A stretch of DNA of 64,000 nucleotides from Parastagonospora avenae f. sp. tritici 18332-5 (Eukaryota > Ascomycota > Dothideomycetes > Pleosporales > Phaeosphaeriaceae): positions 62,001 to 126,000 of the forward strand of contig JAFJTR010000046.1 in assembly GCA_022559985.1 (NCBI GenBank). The letters run 5' to 3'. A program made the position numbers and the translations under genes. The notes beneath the pieces were generated by a model that saw only the letters and a list, made by a program, of their open reading frames with translations, was not told the DNA's origin and did not search any database. Below are positions 44,874-56,241 of the stretch, piece after piece. Positions within the stretch are counted from its first letter, which is position 1, and each line of letters begins with the position of its first letter.

Positions 44874-45770
44874 CTAAAACTCCGGAATCGAGCTCAACCC
44901 CTTCCTCGCCCCCAAATCCGGTTTCCTCTGCAACCTCATCCCCCCCTCTCCCCCTTCACCTACCACCCTCCCCCCCTCCATCCTCGGCGCCGCTCCAATC
45001 CCGCTCATCGGATACCACATCTGCGGTTTCTCCGGCAGCGGCTTATTATACCCTGGTATCAACACAGCCGGACCCTCAGACAGTGGTGTGCCGTGGTATT
45101 TGCGACGACTGCCGCCAAAGCCGAAGCAGTTACACACGTTCACGCCACGACGTAGGGCGCTGAGCCAGTAGATTAGCAGGCCGAAGAGGATTAGGCCTAA
45201 GACGGTGCCGAGGGTTAGGCCTACGATTAGGCCGATGCGTTTTCCGGTGTTGGGGGGTGTGGGAGGGGGAGGAGCTGTTGAAGTGTGAGAGCTAGTAGTT
45301 TGAGATATTGATGTCGATATTGATGTTGATGTTGTGGCTGTGGTAGACGGACCTTGAGAAGTAGATGCTGTGGTAGATGTCTCTCGCGAAGTAGTGGATG
45401 TGGCAGATGACTCCTTCGTAGCTGAGCTCGCAGTTTTCGTCTCCGTCGTCGTCTCTGGTTCATTTGTTTTAGGCGGTCCACTGCTCGGACTCTGTCTCGA
45501 GCGTGTAGAGGTCTCCGATTCCGACGAAGGCTTGTCTGAAGTCTCACTCGGTTTCGGCTTAGGGATTACGATCGATGTGGAGGTCGCAGAGGGTGTTGCC
45601 ATTACCGTCGAGGTAATAGTTACGATACTTGAAAAAGACGGAGGTGGAGCGGGAGCGTCTTCTCGCGGCTGCAAAAAGGATATTGAAGTTGACGACGGGC
45701 TTATATTGTCTACAAGCGCGCTTCTCAACGCGCTCGTCGCGACCAGTGCAGCGGTAAGAGGTAAATGCAT
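44874..45770 (-). CDS. Mucin-like single-pass membrane protein, possible cell-wall sensor
   Basis: 298 residues, intronless. It has an N-terminal signal peptide (MHLPLTAALVATSALRSALV), then about 150 residues extremely rich in Ser, Thr and Pro and likely heavily O-glycosylated. One transmembrane helix (IGLIVGLTLGTVLGLILFGLLIYW, read in two parts) lies at about residues 177-200. The cytosolic tail starts with a Cys/Phe motif (NVCNCFGFGG) and contains PGYNKPLPEKPQMWYPMSG. This is the layout of Mid2/Wsc-type wall-stress sensors, but no WSC cysteine domain is present, so the role is an analogy. The Cys pair just inside the membrane could be palmitoylated. Confidence 0.78.
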   Translation of the reverse strand: MHLPLTAALVATSALRSALVDNISPSSTSISFLQPREDAPAPPPSFSSIVTITSTVMATPSATSTSIVIPKPKPSETSDKPSSESETSTRSRQSPSSGPPKTNEPETTTETKTASSATKESSATSTTSRETSTTASTSQGPSTTATTSTSISTSISQTTSSHTSTAPPPPTPPNTGKRIGLIVGLTLGTVLGLILFGLLIYWLSALRRGVNVCNCFGFGGSRRKYHGTPLSEGPAVLIPGYNKPLPEKPQMWYPMSGIGAAPRMEGGRVVGEGGEGGMRLQRKPDLGARKGLSSIPEF

Positions 45771-46167
45771 GAGGTGTTCTAGAGTGCGGATGTGCGCGCG
45801 AGGGAGGACGTACCTAGAAGAAGATTCAAGACATACTCAGCCTCTTTGTTCGCGGATGTTGGTCACTTGTGAGGCTTCACACAACCATATTCACGTAAAC
45901 TTTTGACAGGCCTAATCATATCGCATTGTCTCACTCAGTGCTGTGTGTGAAGTGCCGATATTCCGCTGCCTTCACATCACGAGCCCTTGCTATTTCAAAA
46001 CATGAGAATTCGTAAACGTGCTGGAATGCGACACAAGACAAAGACTTCATTTAGTTATCGAGCATATGAAATCGAGTTCTTTGTGCCATTGTTCTTGTCG
46101 CGACGCTGCCCTGCGACTCCACTATCCCTCTCATATCGTCAATAACAGTCTGTCCAAGTAACCACAC
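45771..46167. other. Intergenic between tandem minus-strand genes
   Basis: 397 bp. It must hold the promoter of the mucin-like gene and the JEN1 3' UTR. No specific site assigned. Confidence 0.45.
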
Positions 46168-47788
46168 TCACTCAACCCTCTTCTCGGTATTCTTCTCCAT
46201 ATCTTCGCTATCCCCGCCAACAACCTTCCTATCCACGCCTGTAACAGCAGCCATATCATCATCCGCTGCGACATCAAAGTTCCTACCCCTATACTCGGGC
46301 CCAATAAGCGTCAAAAGAATGACATACGCATAAACGCACCCCATAAAGATGCAAATCACCAACCCATACTTATACCTCTTCGTTTTCCCCTTCGCCGGCA
46401 GCGGAAACTCCTCTCCAATCGTTGCCTCAATCGTCGAACTCGCACTCGACACCAAATTCCCCAGCTGGTAACTCGTGCCTACAACAAACGTCCTGAAGCT
46501 ACCCGGGCTCAGTTCCATGAGGTGGATGGGGATAACGCCCCAGGCGCCTTGCACGCAGAATTGCTGGAAGAAGGCGGCGGCGATGACGCCTTTGTTGGAC
46601 ACGAAGGTGTAAGGGTAGAGCAACGCGCCGCCGAGAATGCACATGCAGATGATGCTGAAGCGCCGGCCGAAGATGGAGGAGCAATAGCCGACGACGGTGC
46701 CGCCGGTCATGGCGCCGAGGTTGGCGACGACTTGGGTGACGGTGACGGCATTGGGGGAGAAGTCGTATTGGTTGGTGAGCATGGTGGGGTAGAGGTCTTG
46801 CGAGCCGTGGGACATGAAGTTGAAGCCTGGTGAATGTCAGTCGAGATGTCATTGGGAGGTTGGGAGGTTGGGTGGTGGGATGGTTTACCAGCCATGAGCA
46901 GGACCATGTAGATTAAAAGTAGCCAGTGACGCTTCAGTGCGACCTTTCCTTCTTCAATGAACACCTTTGCTGCGTTCGGCTCTTCCTCGCGGATTCGCTT
47001 GCGCTCGAGGTAGGCGTTTGTTTCGGGCAGACATAGACGGAAGATGATGATTAAAACTGGCGGCCCAGCACCGAACCAGAACAGCGGGCGCCATCCATGT
47101 CCGACGGTGTTGACAAAAGCACGTGCGAACACGGTGGCGAGGAGGTATCCGAAGGCGTAGCCTTGCTGCAGCATACCAGAAATCAGGCCGCGTGCGAGTG
47201 GAGGACAGTCTTCAAGAGCTATTCAATCCTTCATCAGCAAACATTCCACACCTCAGTCGAAGAAGAAGATAACTCACCAGTCGCAGCTGCATTCCCATAC
47301 AACCCACCCATCGCAATCCCAAACAGCGCCCTAACCGCCAAAAACTCATTATACGTCGAGCAAAACCCCGTCCCCAACTCCAACACAATAAACAGCACAT
47401 TGTTAATAATAAACGGCCACTTGCGCCCATATCGATCCGCCGCAAGGCCAAAGATAATACTGCCTACGGACCGCAGCATCAGCACGAGCGTAATGCCCCA
47501 CGTGATGTCCGCCTTGGTTTTCCCAAACGTCTCGGCTAGGTCCGTGATGGTCAGCGAGACGGTGAAGAAGTCGAATGCGTCCCATGACCACGCGAAGAAG
47601 GCGACGAGGAAGAAGAGCCATTGTTGGAGATTGAGCATGCGGAGGAGTGTGAAGGGGTTGGGTACGGCGTCGCGCGCGGGTTTCAATGTAGTAAGGCGTG
47701 TAGCTGCATAGCGAGCGGGAGTAATCCTCTGCTGCATTGGAGAAGCTGCATACTCCTGGTGTTCGTGGTGGTCGTATTTCTCAGCCAT
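46168..47788 (-). CDS. JEN1: Jen1-type monocarboxylate/proton symporter (MFS)
   Basis: Plasma-membrane transporter of lactate, pyruvate or related carboxylates. Exons 47788-47278, 47218-46889 and 46826-46168 give 499 residues. The MFS signature RSVGSIIFGLAADRYGRKW follows transmembrane helix 2. The diagnostic Jen1 motif N-x-x-[ST]-H-x-[ST]-Q-D-x-x-x-T is matched exactly by NFMSHGSQDLYPT, formed across the second splice junction. Twelve hydrophobic segments are plausible. The N-terminus is long and His-rich (KYDHHEHQEY). In yeasts such genes are glucose-repressed and induced by lactate; I did not identify regulatory sites. Confidence 0.93.
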
Positions 47789-48756
47789 CTTTACAGACAA
47801 GACAGAAAAATGCCTGAGCACCAAACGCGGGGCTTGAGCAGCGTTTTAACCCCTCGAGAGAACTCATAGCAGCCGATCTCATGACATGGTTGTCGGGAGT
47901 CTGACATATCCATCCTTACCGCGTGGCTTGACACGAGCCAATCGCAGTCTGTGGTGTTGCAGCGCTAAGGCAGCGAAGCCTTCTTGGCGGGGGAGAAACG
48001 GCGAGAAAAGCTTTGGCAAGCGTGCGCGGGGAAAGGCTTGGACGACGTAGTGCATGCTTGAGGCGTTCGGGCGGGCATATCTCGGTGACATGTTGACGTT
48101 TGACAGAGAGTCGTTGTGAATGTCGGTGACCTCTACGCTGAAATGCTATATTTTTTTATGCACACTGAACAAATTTATTTTCTCCGTCGCTATCACTATT
48201 CACAGTCAAAGCACCAACCTTCCCCCACCCCCCAACAATCCTCCTTCGCCGACGCCTGCATGCCTGTTATACGCCCGGGCAATGTCCAACGCTAGCGCGA
48301 ACCCTCCACTCCCCACACCTCCACCTCCATGGGGAATGCAGTCGGCACTGCCAAACCCCGAGCCAAATCCCAGGATCGTCTGAGCGTTACTTTCCTTCTC
48401 GAAGAATTTAGGTTGTGTTGGGACTCTGGGCCGCCGATATCGAACCGCAGGGTCTCGGCGAGGATTTCAGACTAGATAGCTCCGACTTCTTACCTAGCTA
48501 CATCGGAAGCTTACGTGGAGCCTCAGGTGTGAAGGCGTTCGGATGCAGATGTAGGTGCGCGTCCGCGTGCGAGAGAGAGGAGAAGTGTCATGTGATATTC
48601 TAGAACATGGCCTTTGTGTAGTCTTCACGAGGCATGCGTAATGCACCAAGACCTAGACTTTGTACACAAATCCATTCATCGTGACTAAATCGCTCGCGAT
48701 ACTTTTCCCCACAAGACGCCCAAACGCTTATGCATTCAATGTTCAAATCCATCACT
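47789..48756. other. Intergenic between two minus-strand transporter genes
   Basis: 968 bp with the JEN1 promoter and the 3' region of the SLC26 gene. Short frames here have no support. Confidence 0.5.
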
Positions 48757-51374
48757 CTATGCCATCGCGCTACTCACACCCCTCGAGCTCCCAGCCTCAC
48801 TCCCATATTCTTCCGTAAGACGTTCGAGTTCAGTCATCCTGAGCGCTTCTTCCACACTCTTAACAAAATGCCTGCTTCCACCACACATCTCTACAATGCC
48901 ACTGCTTTCAAATAGCTTATATACGGGGCTACGCTCACTCGGCACTCTGCAAAAGAACACGCGGACATTGCGGTTCCTGTAAGACTGAACGATCTCAGCG
49001 AGGACTTGCGCGCCCGCACCATCAAGTGATGTAACGCCGTGAACATCGAAGATGATGTTCTTGTTGTGTTCTGCGCGACGCACGCGAGGAAGCGCTGGGT
49101 GAGCTCTTCCCGTGCCATGGTCCTCGAGGCGGCCAAGACGGGTTTTCAGACTTCCGGTGTTGGCAAACGTGAGTGGTTCGGGTATCTTGACAATAAGACA
49201 ACCTTCGACGAACTCCACGCTTTCGGGCTCGTGCTCGGCGTTGGTGAAGTGATTCGTTGTACCAGGTACGCGACCCAAAATCTGGATGCGTGGCCTGACG
49301 GAGTGACGAATCAGGCGGAGAAGGGAAAGTCCAATACCAACACCAATGCCGCGCTTCAAATCCCAGATGATGGTGATGAAGAAGATGAGGCCCATCAGAA
49401 CGAGTTCAGACCAGCCGCGAATGCGCAAGAAGAACTTGATGTCGTGGGGTGCTTCCTCAACCAGGGAGTAGGCTACAACCGAAACCATGGCGCAGAGGAC
49501 GCCCTTGGGTAAGAAGTAGAAGTATGGTAGCATAAATACCGTGCAGAGTATGGTGATGATGGAAAGGAAGATGGAGCTCATTGGTGTCAGGCCGCCAGTT
49601 GAAGCGTTCACCTTCGACCTACCATAACCTCCAAAGGCTGGGAGAGCCATGAATAGGCCTCCGGTAATGTTTGCAGTTCCGAGAGCGATCAGCTCACGGT
49701 TCGCGCTAATAGGCATGACGACACCGTCCTTGTTGTGGTCGCCGCCTCCCAGCGACTTTCCAGCTACCGAGGACTCGAAGAAGCCTAGCAATGCAATGAT
49801 GAGCGAGGTGTTGATGGCGTCCGATGCGTACTTCAAGTGCGAGGTTTCGAACGGGAAGTGGATGGCAAAGATTTTACCGCCGCTGGAGTTAACATCGCCC
49901 AGCACAGCAAGACCTTTTTGGTCGAGATTGTATTTCCAGGTCAAAATGGCAGAAAGAACGACTACGACGAAACGGTCGGGTATGTACGCAACGTTCGGGT
50001 AGCGTGGCTGTAGGCGTTTCTTGAATTCTCTGTGTGGTGTTAGTCAGGGCAGACACCTAGTATGACAGAACGTACCTGAAGAACATGATGACACCAAAGG
50101 CAGTAAATGACATTGCGCATGTCAAGCCATGGGCTCGTCTGATGTTGCGGAAGAGGAAGACCACTTTGTCGATGGTGCTTCCGTGAGACACTTGGTCGGC
50201 CGCAAGTCTCGCCAGGCCCATCTGAGGAATGAGCTGGTCAACAAAGATGACCACACCAATGGCGCTGATGAAGCCTCGCAAGAAGGGTCTGCTAAGAACG
50301 TTGTCCAAGAAGCCAAGTCTGAAGAAGCCCGCCACCAGAATGAAGGCTCCAGCGAGACACGTCACAATGCCGGCAATCTCAGCATTCCGTCGACCATCGT
50401 TGTCTCCGGTTGTGCCCTTCTTGATATTCTCACGCACGATTTCGCCCACTAGCAGCGAACCTGGCGCTTCGGGCCCGACAATCATTTGTGGGCAAGTACC
50501 GAGGATCGCGTAGATCAAAGGGTTCAGAGCGAAGCTGTACAGGCCGTGTACTGGTGGTACGTGTGCGAGGTTGGAGGCATACGACAGTGCCATAGGTATG
50601 TAGAAGGACGCCATCGTGATGGCTGCAACCAAATCTCCTTTCAGATATCGCCATTTGTACTGCTGCGTCCAGTTGAGGAGGGGAATGTAATACTTGAGGT
50701 ACCTGAAGCTGTTAGCGAAAGCTTACTTGCAACACGCTGTATGCCTACATCATCCGCTGGTTCTTCACACCGTGAAGCTCGGCAAGCCAACTTGTGGTAC
50801 TCTTCTTTTTCCCACTACTGCTGTTCACACCACTGCGCGCGGTCGCACTACCCAGAAGCGCATGCGCGGCGTCGCTCGTGTCACTCTCTGGTGTGCCTGC
50901 ACCTCCCGGAAACACGCCTCCAAAGCTAGTGTCGGAATGTATGCTTCCTGCAAAACTTCCATAATTTCGGTGGACACCTGGGCGCCCCTGAACACCATCT
51001 GAGCCTTGTTGCGCCAATAGCCGCGTGCGTGCGGTTGGCTCGAGGTCAATCTCTATGATGCCACCCTGCTGATTCACAGCGTCCTCGGGGGTAGAATGGG
51101 TAGATGCACCGTCGGTCGCGGGCTGCATGCCATCCGTGGAGAATTCGAGGTCATATGGCGCGTCACCGCCAGAGGGCTGTGGTTCTTCATCGTAGTATCG
51201 CTGGTGATGCATGACGTCTTCCGGCGAGCTCGAGCGATCTGACGGGGCATGTGCCTGCCGCAATTGACTGGGCGTGGCGGGCGCGTGAGCGTGTCGAACG
51301 CTGCCGCTGGACGAGTCGCGCGAATGCGAAGCCCGTGGATGGCCATCATCGGTGTTGATTCTTTTTGGCGGCAT
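48757..51374 (-). CDS. SLC26/SulP anion transporter with STAS domain
   Basis: 841 residues from exons 51374-50749, 50702-50076 and 50029-48757. The cytosolic N-terminus is about 210 residues long and Ser/Gly-rich. The SulP transport domain follows, with YLKGDLVAAITMASFYIPMA, VHGLYSFALNPLIYAILG and a VGPEAPGSLLVGE motif. The second half contains SLGGGDHNKDG and GGYGRSKVNASTGG. The cytosolic STAS domain runs from about residue 660, with IIFDVHGVTSLDGAGAQVL. This is closer in plan to the yeast YPR003C/YGR125W-type proteins (long N-terminus, often internal membranes) than to plasma-membrane sulfate permeases. Substrate and location are uncertain. Confidence 0.9.
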
Positions 51375-51980
51375 ATTGACCAGCTACAACGGTAGCGGGC
51401 GTGAGGACAGTTTCAGCCGTACTTGGGCTGGCTGCTTCTCTTTTTTCTGCGGTATGAGCGGAATAGGGAAAGCTTTGTTGTGGCATACATGACGGCACCG
51501 TCACGGCTCAGACTAGACAAATGGCGCAGGCATGAAGCTGCTTCGTGTTTTGCGCCAGCCGTTCAGGATCCTTAGCTTGGAGCAACGCCCTTCTGCGATC
51601 AGAGAGCGGTCAAGATTGATCGGCCGTTGCACGTGCGGGCCCCGCTGCGTAAGATGGACTCTGCAGAGAATTGTGAGACGAACGCAGAATGCAGGCGATG
51701 TCATCGCTCTGTTAGCGAGCCTTACTACGACCATCTCTGCGCTCTTTGGCTGGCTGAACTGGCCCTCGGAACGGCCCTGCAGTAGCGCCGCTGTCGGAGT
51801 TGCTCGACGCCCACCGCCCTGGCAGAAAAAGCTGCTATGGAGTCATTGCGGGCATGTATGCTCCGCGCTGCAGTCTACTCCACACTCCGATCCCCGCTCA
51901 CAGCTCGTACAAGGCTTCACATATATAAGTTGTTCTTCACCAGTACCAATTGATTGCTCACATCTACACCTTCACCCTCC
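51375..51980. promoter_or_regulatory. Divergent promoter region, SLC26 and LYS1
   Basis: 606 bp between divergent genes. It includes the LYS1 TATA element. I found no TGACTCA core here by eye. Confidence 0.45.
51921..51930 (+). promoter_or_regulatory. TATA box of LYS1
   Basis: ATATATAAGT lies about 50 bp upstream of the LYS1 ATG. Assigned by sequence and spacing. Confidence 0.55.
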
Positions 51981-53191
51981 ATGTCTTTCCCCACCCTCCA
52001 CGCACGCGCCGAAGCCAAGCCGCTGGAGCACCGGTCCGCCCTCACACCCACCACAGCGAAGAAGCTCCTCGACGCCGGCTACCCAGTCCTAGTCGAGCGC
52101 AGCCCCAAGGACCCAAACTATGCCCGCATCTTCAAAGATGAAGAGTTCGAGCAGGCAGGTGCGACCCTAATAGAGGAAGGTGCATACAAGAGCGCGCCCA
52201 AAGACAGGATTATCATCGGACTGAAGGAGCTCCCCGAGGACGAGTTCCCGCTCGAGCACACATTCGTCCACTTTGCCCATTGCTACAAGCAGCAAGGCGG
52301 CTGGGAAAAGGTTCTGGCCCGCTTCCCCCGCGGCGGAGGAACCTTGTACGACCTAGAGTTTCTTCAAGACACAACTGGCAGGCGCGTTGCTGCGTTTGGC
52401 TACCACGCTGGCTTCGTTGGTGCTGCTCTTGCCATCAAGGTACGATTTGAAGACACTTGTGGGACCACCACTGACGAGCATCACAGACTTGGGCCTGGCA
52501 ACTCACACACCCTAACGGCGAGCCCCTCCCTGGTGTCGAGACCTTCACAGATGGACGCGGATACTACAACAACGAGAGCGAGTTGATCACTCAGCTCAAG
52601 GAGGACGTTGCCGCTGGCGAGAAGGTTGCCGGTCACAAGCCATCTAGCTTGGTTCTGGGCGCACTGGGACGCTGCGGTTCAGGCGCAGTCGACCTTCTCG
52701 AGAAGATTGGCTGCCCCGAGATCAAGAAGTGGGATTTGCCAGAGACCAAGGAGCGTGACGGACCGTATCCTGAGATCATCGAGTCGGACATCTTCGTCAA
52801 CTGCATCTACCTCTCCAAGCCTATTCCTCCTTTCGTCAACAAGGAGAGCTTGAAGTCGCCCAAGCGCAAGCTCAGCGTCGTCTGTGATGTGAGCTGCGAC
52901 ACCACAAACCCACACAACCCGATTCCCATCTACGACATCAACACCACCTTCGACAAGCCGACCGTCGGTGTCGATGTCGAGGGCGACGGACCGAGATTGT
53001 CCGTCATCTCCATCGACCATCTCCCGTCTGCACTGCCACGAGAGTCCTCAGAAGCTTTCAGCAATGCCCTTCTGCCCAGTTTGATGGCGCTCAAGGACCG
53101 CACGACCACACCGGTATGGCAAGGAGCAGAGAAGCTCTTCCAGGAGAAGGTACAGACGCTTCCTGGCGGTGTACCGAGGAAGGAAGTATAG
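51981..53191 (+). CDS. LYS1: Saccharopine dehydrogenase (NAD+, L-lysine-forming)
   Basis: Last step of the fungal alpha-aminoadipate lysine pathway: saccharopine + NAD+ + H2O to lysine + 2-oxoglutarate. Exons 51981-52439 and 52487-53191 give 387 residues, close to the yeast enzyme. Features include an N-terminal EHRSALTP (the Arg/Lys-binding segment of the alanine dehydrogenase-like domain), FAHCYKQQGGW, a nucleotide-binding VLGALGRCGSGAVDL, and CDVSCDTTNPHNPIP. The C-terminus is GGVPRKEV; a peroxisomal-type end (RKL-like) as in yeast is not evident. The intron falls between AIK and TWAW. Confidence 0.96.
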
Positions 53192-53579
53192 ACGACGTTT
53201 CACGACTTTATGGGAACGAATAGATAAACCGCGCTTCAATGACAAAAAGCGCAAATTCACGCGCAGAGACACATGATAATCTGGAGACCTTCAAATGACT
53301 TTCCGTACATGATCGTGCATCAAAAGCATCGTATTACTTCAATTTTTCAGCGCAGCAAAACATTGCAGACCGAGTGGTTGGGGCGGCATATGCGAAGTTG
53401 GACTACAGATGCACCAATTCTGGTCAAGGGTGGCGCAGCTGACGATTGACTTGCGGACCTTGACAAACTCTAGACCTTCCATCAGCAACCCAGCGCATAC
53501 CAAATTGTTTTTTCAATACATTTGCAAGCACAGCAACATCCGCCCCCACGAAATCTCTCCTTTTCTCGACCACATAGCG
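53192..53579. other. Intergenic between tandem plus-strand genes
   Basis: 388 bp with the LYS1 3' UTR and the former promoter of the HET gene. Nothing else recognised. Confidence 0.5.
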
Positions 53580-55465
53580 ATGTCAACTTACGAAGGCTAC
53601 AATTACGATTATGCGAATCTCGTCCACGCAGCCTCGATCCGACTTGTTGAGCTTCTGCCTGGATCTGTAGAATCGCCGCTCGCATGCAACATTATCGACG
53701 CACGCAAGAATAGCGCACCTGAATACGAAGCCCTTTCGTATGCTTGAGGTGAGCCGACCATGTCAATTACCATTTACGAAGTGGCATCCCACGCAATATT
53801 ACACATAACCTCGAATTTATTACAAGCTCTGCATGCCATACGCTATGAGCAAACATCTCGTGTGCTATGGATGGATGCGATCTGTATCAATCAATCTGAC
53901 ACGACAGAAAAGGGGCATCAAGTGGCACTCATGGGGAGAATATATCGCGACGCACAGAGGGTCGTGGTGTGCCTCGGCTGTCAAGAATTTCCACCACATC
54001 GACTTCAAGATCTTCTAATCGAACTGGTACAAATAATCAAAGAATGGCATGCGTGTGGCCAAAACCTTCCAGAGGCCCTTCAGCGTGATTTGAAAGGGGT
54101 ATTGAGGAGATTGTCTGTATGTCAGGTCTTCGATCAACCATGGTAAGCAGGAGTAGAGGCCACCCTTGCTTTCCAAATGGCCCTTGAAGAGATTAGTGTT
54201 ATCACCTCTTCAGATGGCTTGGCTTTACGAAAGCTGACCGAAATATGAACCACAGGTATAGAAGGGTGTGGGTGGTACAGGAGTACCTGCTTGCCCAGGA
54301 GATTCAATGGATTGCTGCCGGTGTTATCCTGCCACCATGGTTGATGCACAAAGCTGTGGAAAGTCTGCAATCAATAATGAACGACGAGCCTCTGTGGGAA
54401 TATTGCGGCTTCATTGACGTGCGTGCTGCAGGCAGACATATTCAGCGGTTGTTCTCGCAACGCAAGGCGCGAATGCATGGACGCCATTCAGGAACCAATT
54501 TGCCGAGCTTGTCTCTTGTCTCGTGCCTCTTTGTCCTCTCTGTTGGCAGAGAATGCAAAGATCCGACAGACAAACTCTACGCTCTGCTTGCCGTTACGGA
54601 AGACGATTTGGACATAAAATCAGACTATAGCCTGTCTACTTCCGCTGTCTTTGTAGATTTTGCCATACGATCTCTACTCAAGGGTGATCTCACCCTCTTA
54701 CATGCAAGCGGCCTTCATCCGGGCATTGAAGATGGGTCCAGTTCTCTAGCGCCGTGGATAAAAAATAGTGACTATGTGACGAACCCGCTTGACATACCTG
54801 AACTTCGATTCCGCGCTGGATCGATGTTTCCAGCCAAGGTCAGTGCATTTGCTCCAGATATGGTTTCGATCAGTGGTGTGCGTGTGGGACCACTCAGTCA
54901 CTCAATGGCCTTATCTGACCTTTACTATTGGGATTTCGCACGCTGGTTCATATCCAAACGAACTACACCAGGCATAACAGATTGTAATGTGGAACGCCTT
55001 AGCTACGACCAGCTGGACGCCCTTGGGCCGATGTCACCATACACTGGTCACAACTTAAGGTCATCCTACGAACTGGTGACTACGCTGGAGGCGCCAAACA
55101 AGGATAAGTTTTTGATCGAATCCGGAAGATTTTCGTTGAATCCCACGCCTCCTCCCACAAAACGGTGGCAGAAGGACTGCACTATCTTCATGACCGAACA
55201 AGGCTACCTCAGCCTCGGACCCTCTTGGAAGCTGCCAAACGACCAAGTCGTCACCTTCGACGGAGTCCCGAATCCAGTGCTTCTACGAAAAGTAGCCACC
55301 AAGGACGGAATAGACCATTGGCACTTAGTCGGCGAATGCTAGCTGCTAGGATGGATGCATGGCGACTACTTCGGCCATACGGTAGTGGATGAGCTCCCGC
55401 TAGATGCCGGCGATGATGCAAGTGACAAGAAGTACCTGGTGAAGGAGTGGTTCGTGCTTTGTTGA
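53580..55465 (+). pseudogene. HET-domain gene with two in-frame stop codons
   Basis: HET proteins take part in heterokaryon incompatibility and other self/non-self cell-death responses of filamentous fungi. Exons 53580-54142 and 54256-55465 share one frame. Motifs in order are YEALSYA-stop-GEP, VLWMDAICINQSD, QVALMGRIYRDA and, across the intron, RRVWVVQEYLLAQ, then DPTDKLYALLAV. Two stops interrupt it. The TGA at 53745-53747 sits exactly where the family has the Trp of the SYxWG motif. The TAG at 55340-55342 follows VGEC, after which LLGWMHGDYF, also family-like, continues to 55465. Everything else is intact, so inactivation seems recent. An intron covering the TGA would delete the core motif and is unlikely. 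Confidence 0.85.
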
Positions 55466-56241
55466 TTGGACACCAGCCAGGATGGAAGTGTCTTGGGAGG
55501 TATGACAAGGGCACCAGGTGCTGCAAAAACAACTCGCGCACTTGAACCGGATAACACACTTCTCTTTTCGTCTTGGACAAATAGCTGGATAGACTGGTCA
55601 ATCCATGTGCTTAGACCGAGCTTAAATCCTACAAAATAAGATAGACGAGCGCTAGGACACCAAGATGCATACAAACTGATCACTCATGTCCATCCTAACT
55701 CAATCACACGCATCAGACGATTATACACTACTTCGCAATCCACACACATGAATCACAATAATAATGTCTATGTCGGTATACACAGATCCTATCACCTGAC
55801 GCTGCGCAAGATACCCGCCTCGATCCTACATCGGTCCGACTTGCGCCGAGCTCAGGTATACCTTCGTAGCACCCACGTTCATAGATCAAGGAATACCAAT
55901 ACCTGTCACCAGAAGAACCTCGTTGTTGTTATTCACCCCGTACGATCGTACAAGGCCTACCAACAGTCTAAGAAATTGATATAATCTCACTTCATTCCAT
56001 TACCATTATACAGAGAAACAATAAACAATTGCGCCATGCAAGACTCAAAAAGGAGCGACTCAAGATTTTATGCTTCAGCTGATAATGATAATGCGTCATA
56101 TAGACATTGTACATGCCAAAAATATACACTTTCCTTCTTCTAGATAGAACAATAAACACCATATCCCAATAAATGCTCCAAATATACAACAAGTACCATA
56201 TCCCACTCCATTCCTTCTCCTCTAGCGGTAATGTATGAAAC
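55466..56241. other. Convergent 3' region
   Basis: 776 AT-richer bp between the HET pseudogene and the chitin synthase 3' end. No gene seen. Confidence 0.5.

Noticed and set aside
46522..46833. A plus-strand frame inside JEN1
   Set aside because: Antisense to the exon with the diagnostic Jen1 motif; composition is Gly/Asp/Ala-biased.
53733..53780. An intron using GTATGC or GTGAGC near the HET TGA
   Set aside because: Removing this stretch would delete the conserved SYxWGEP block, so a nonsense mutation explains the data better.
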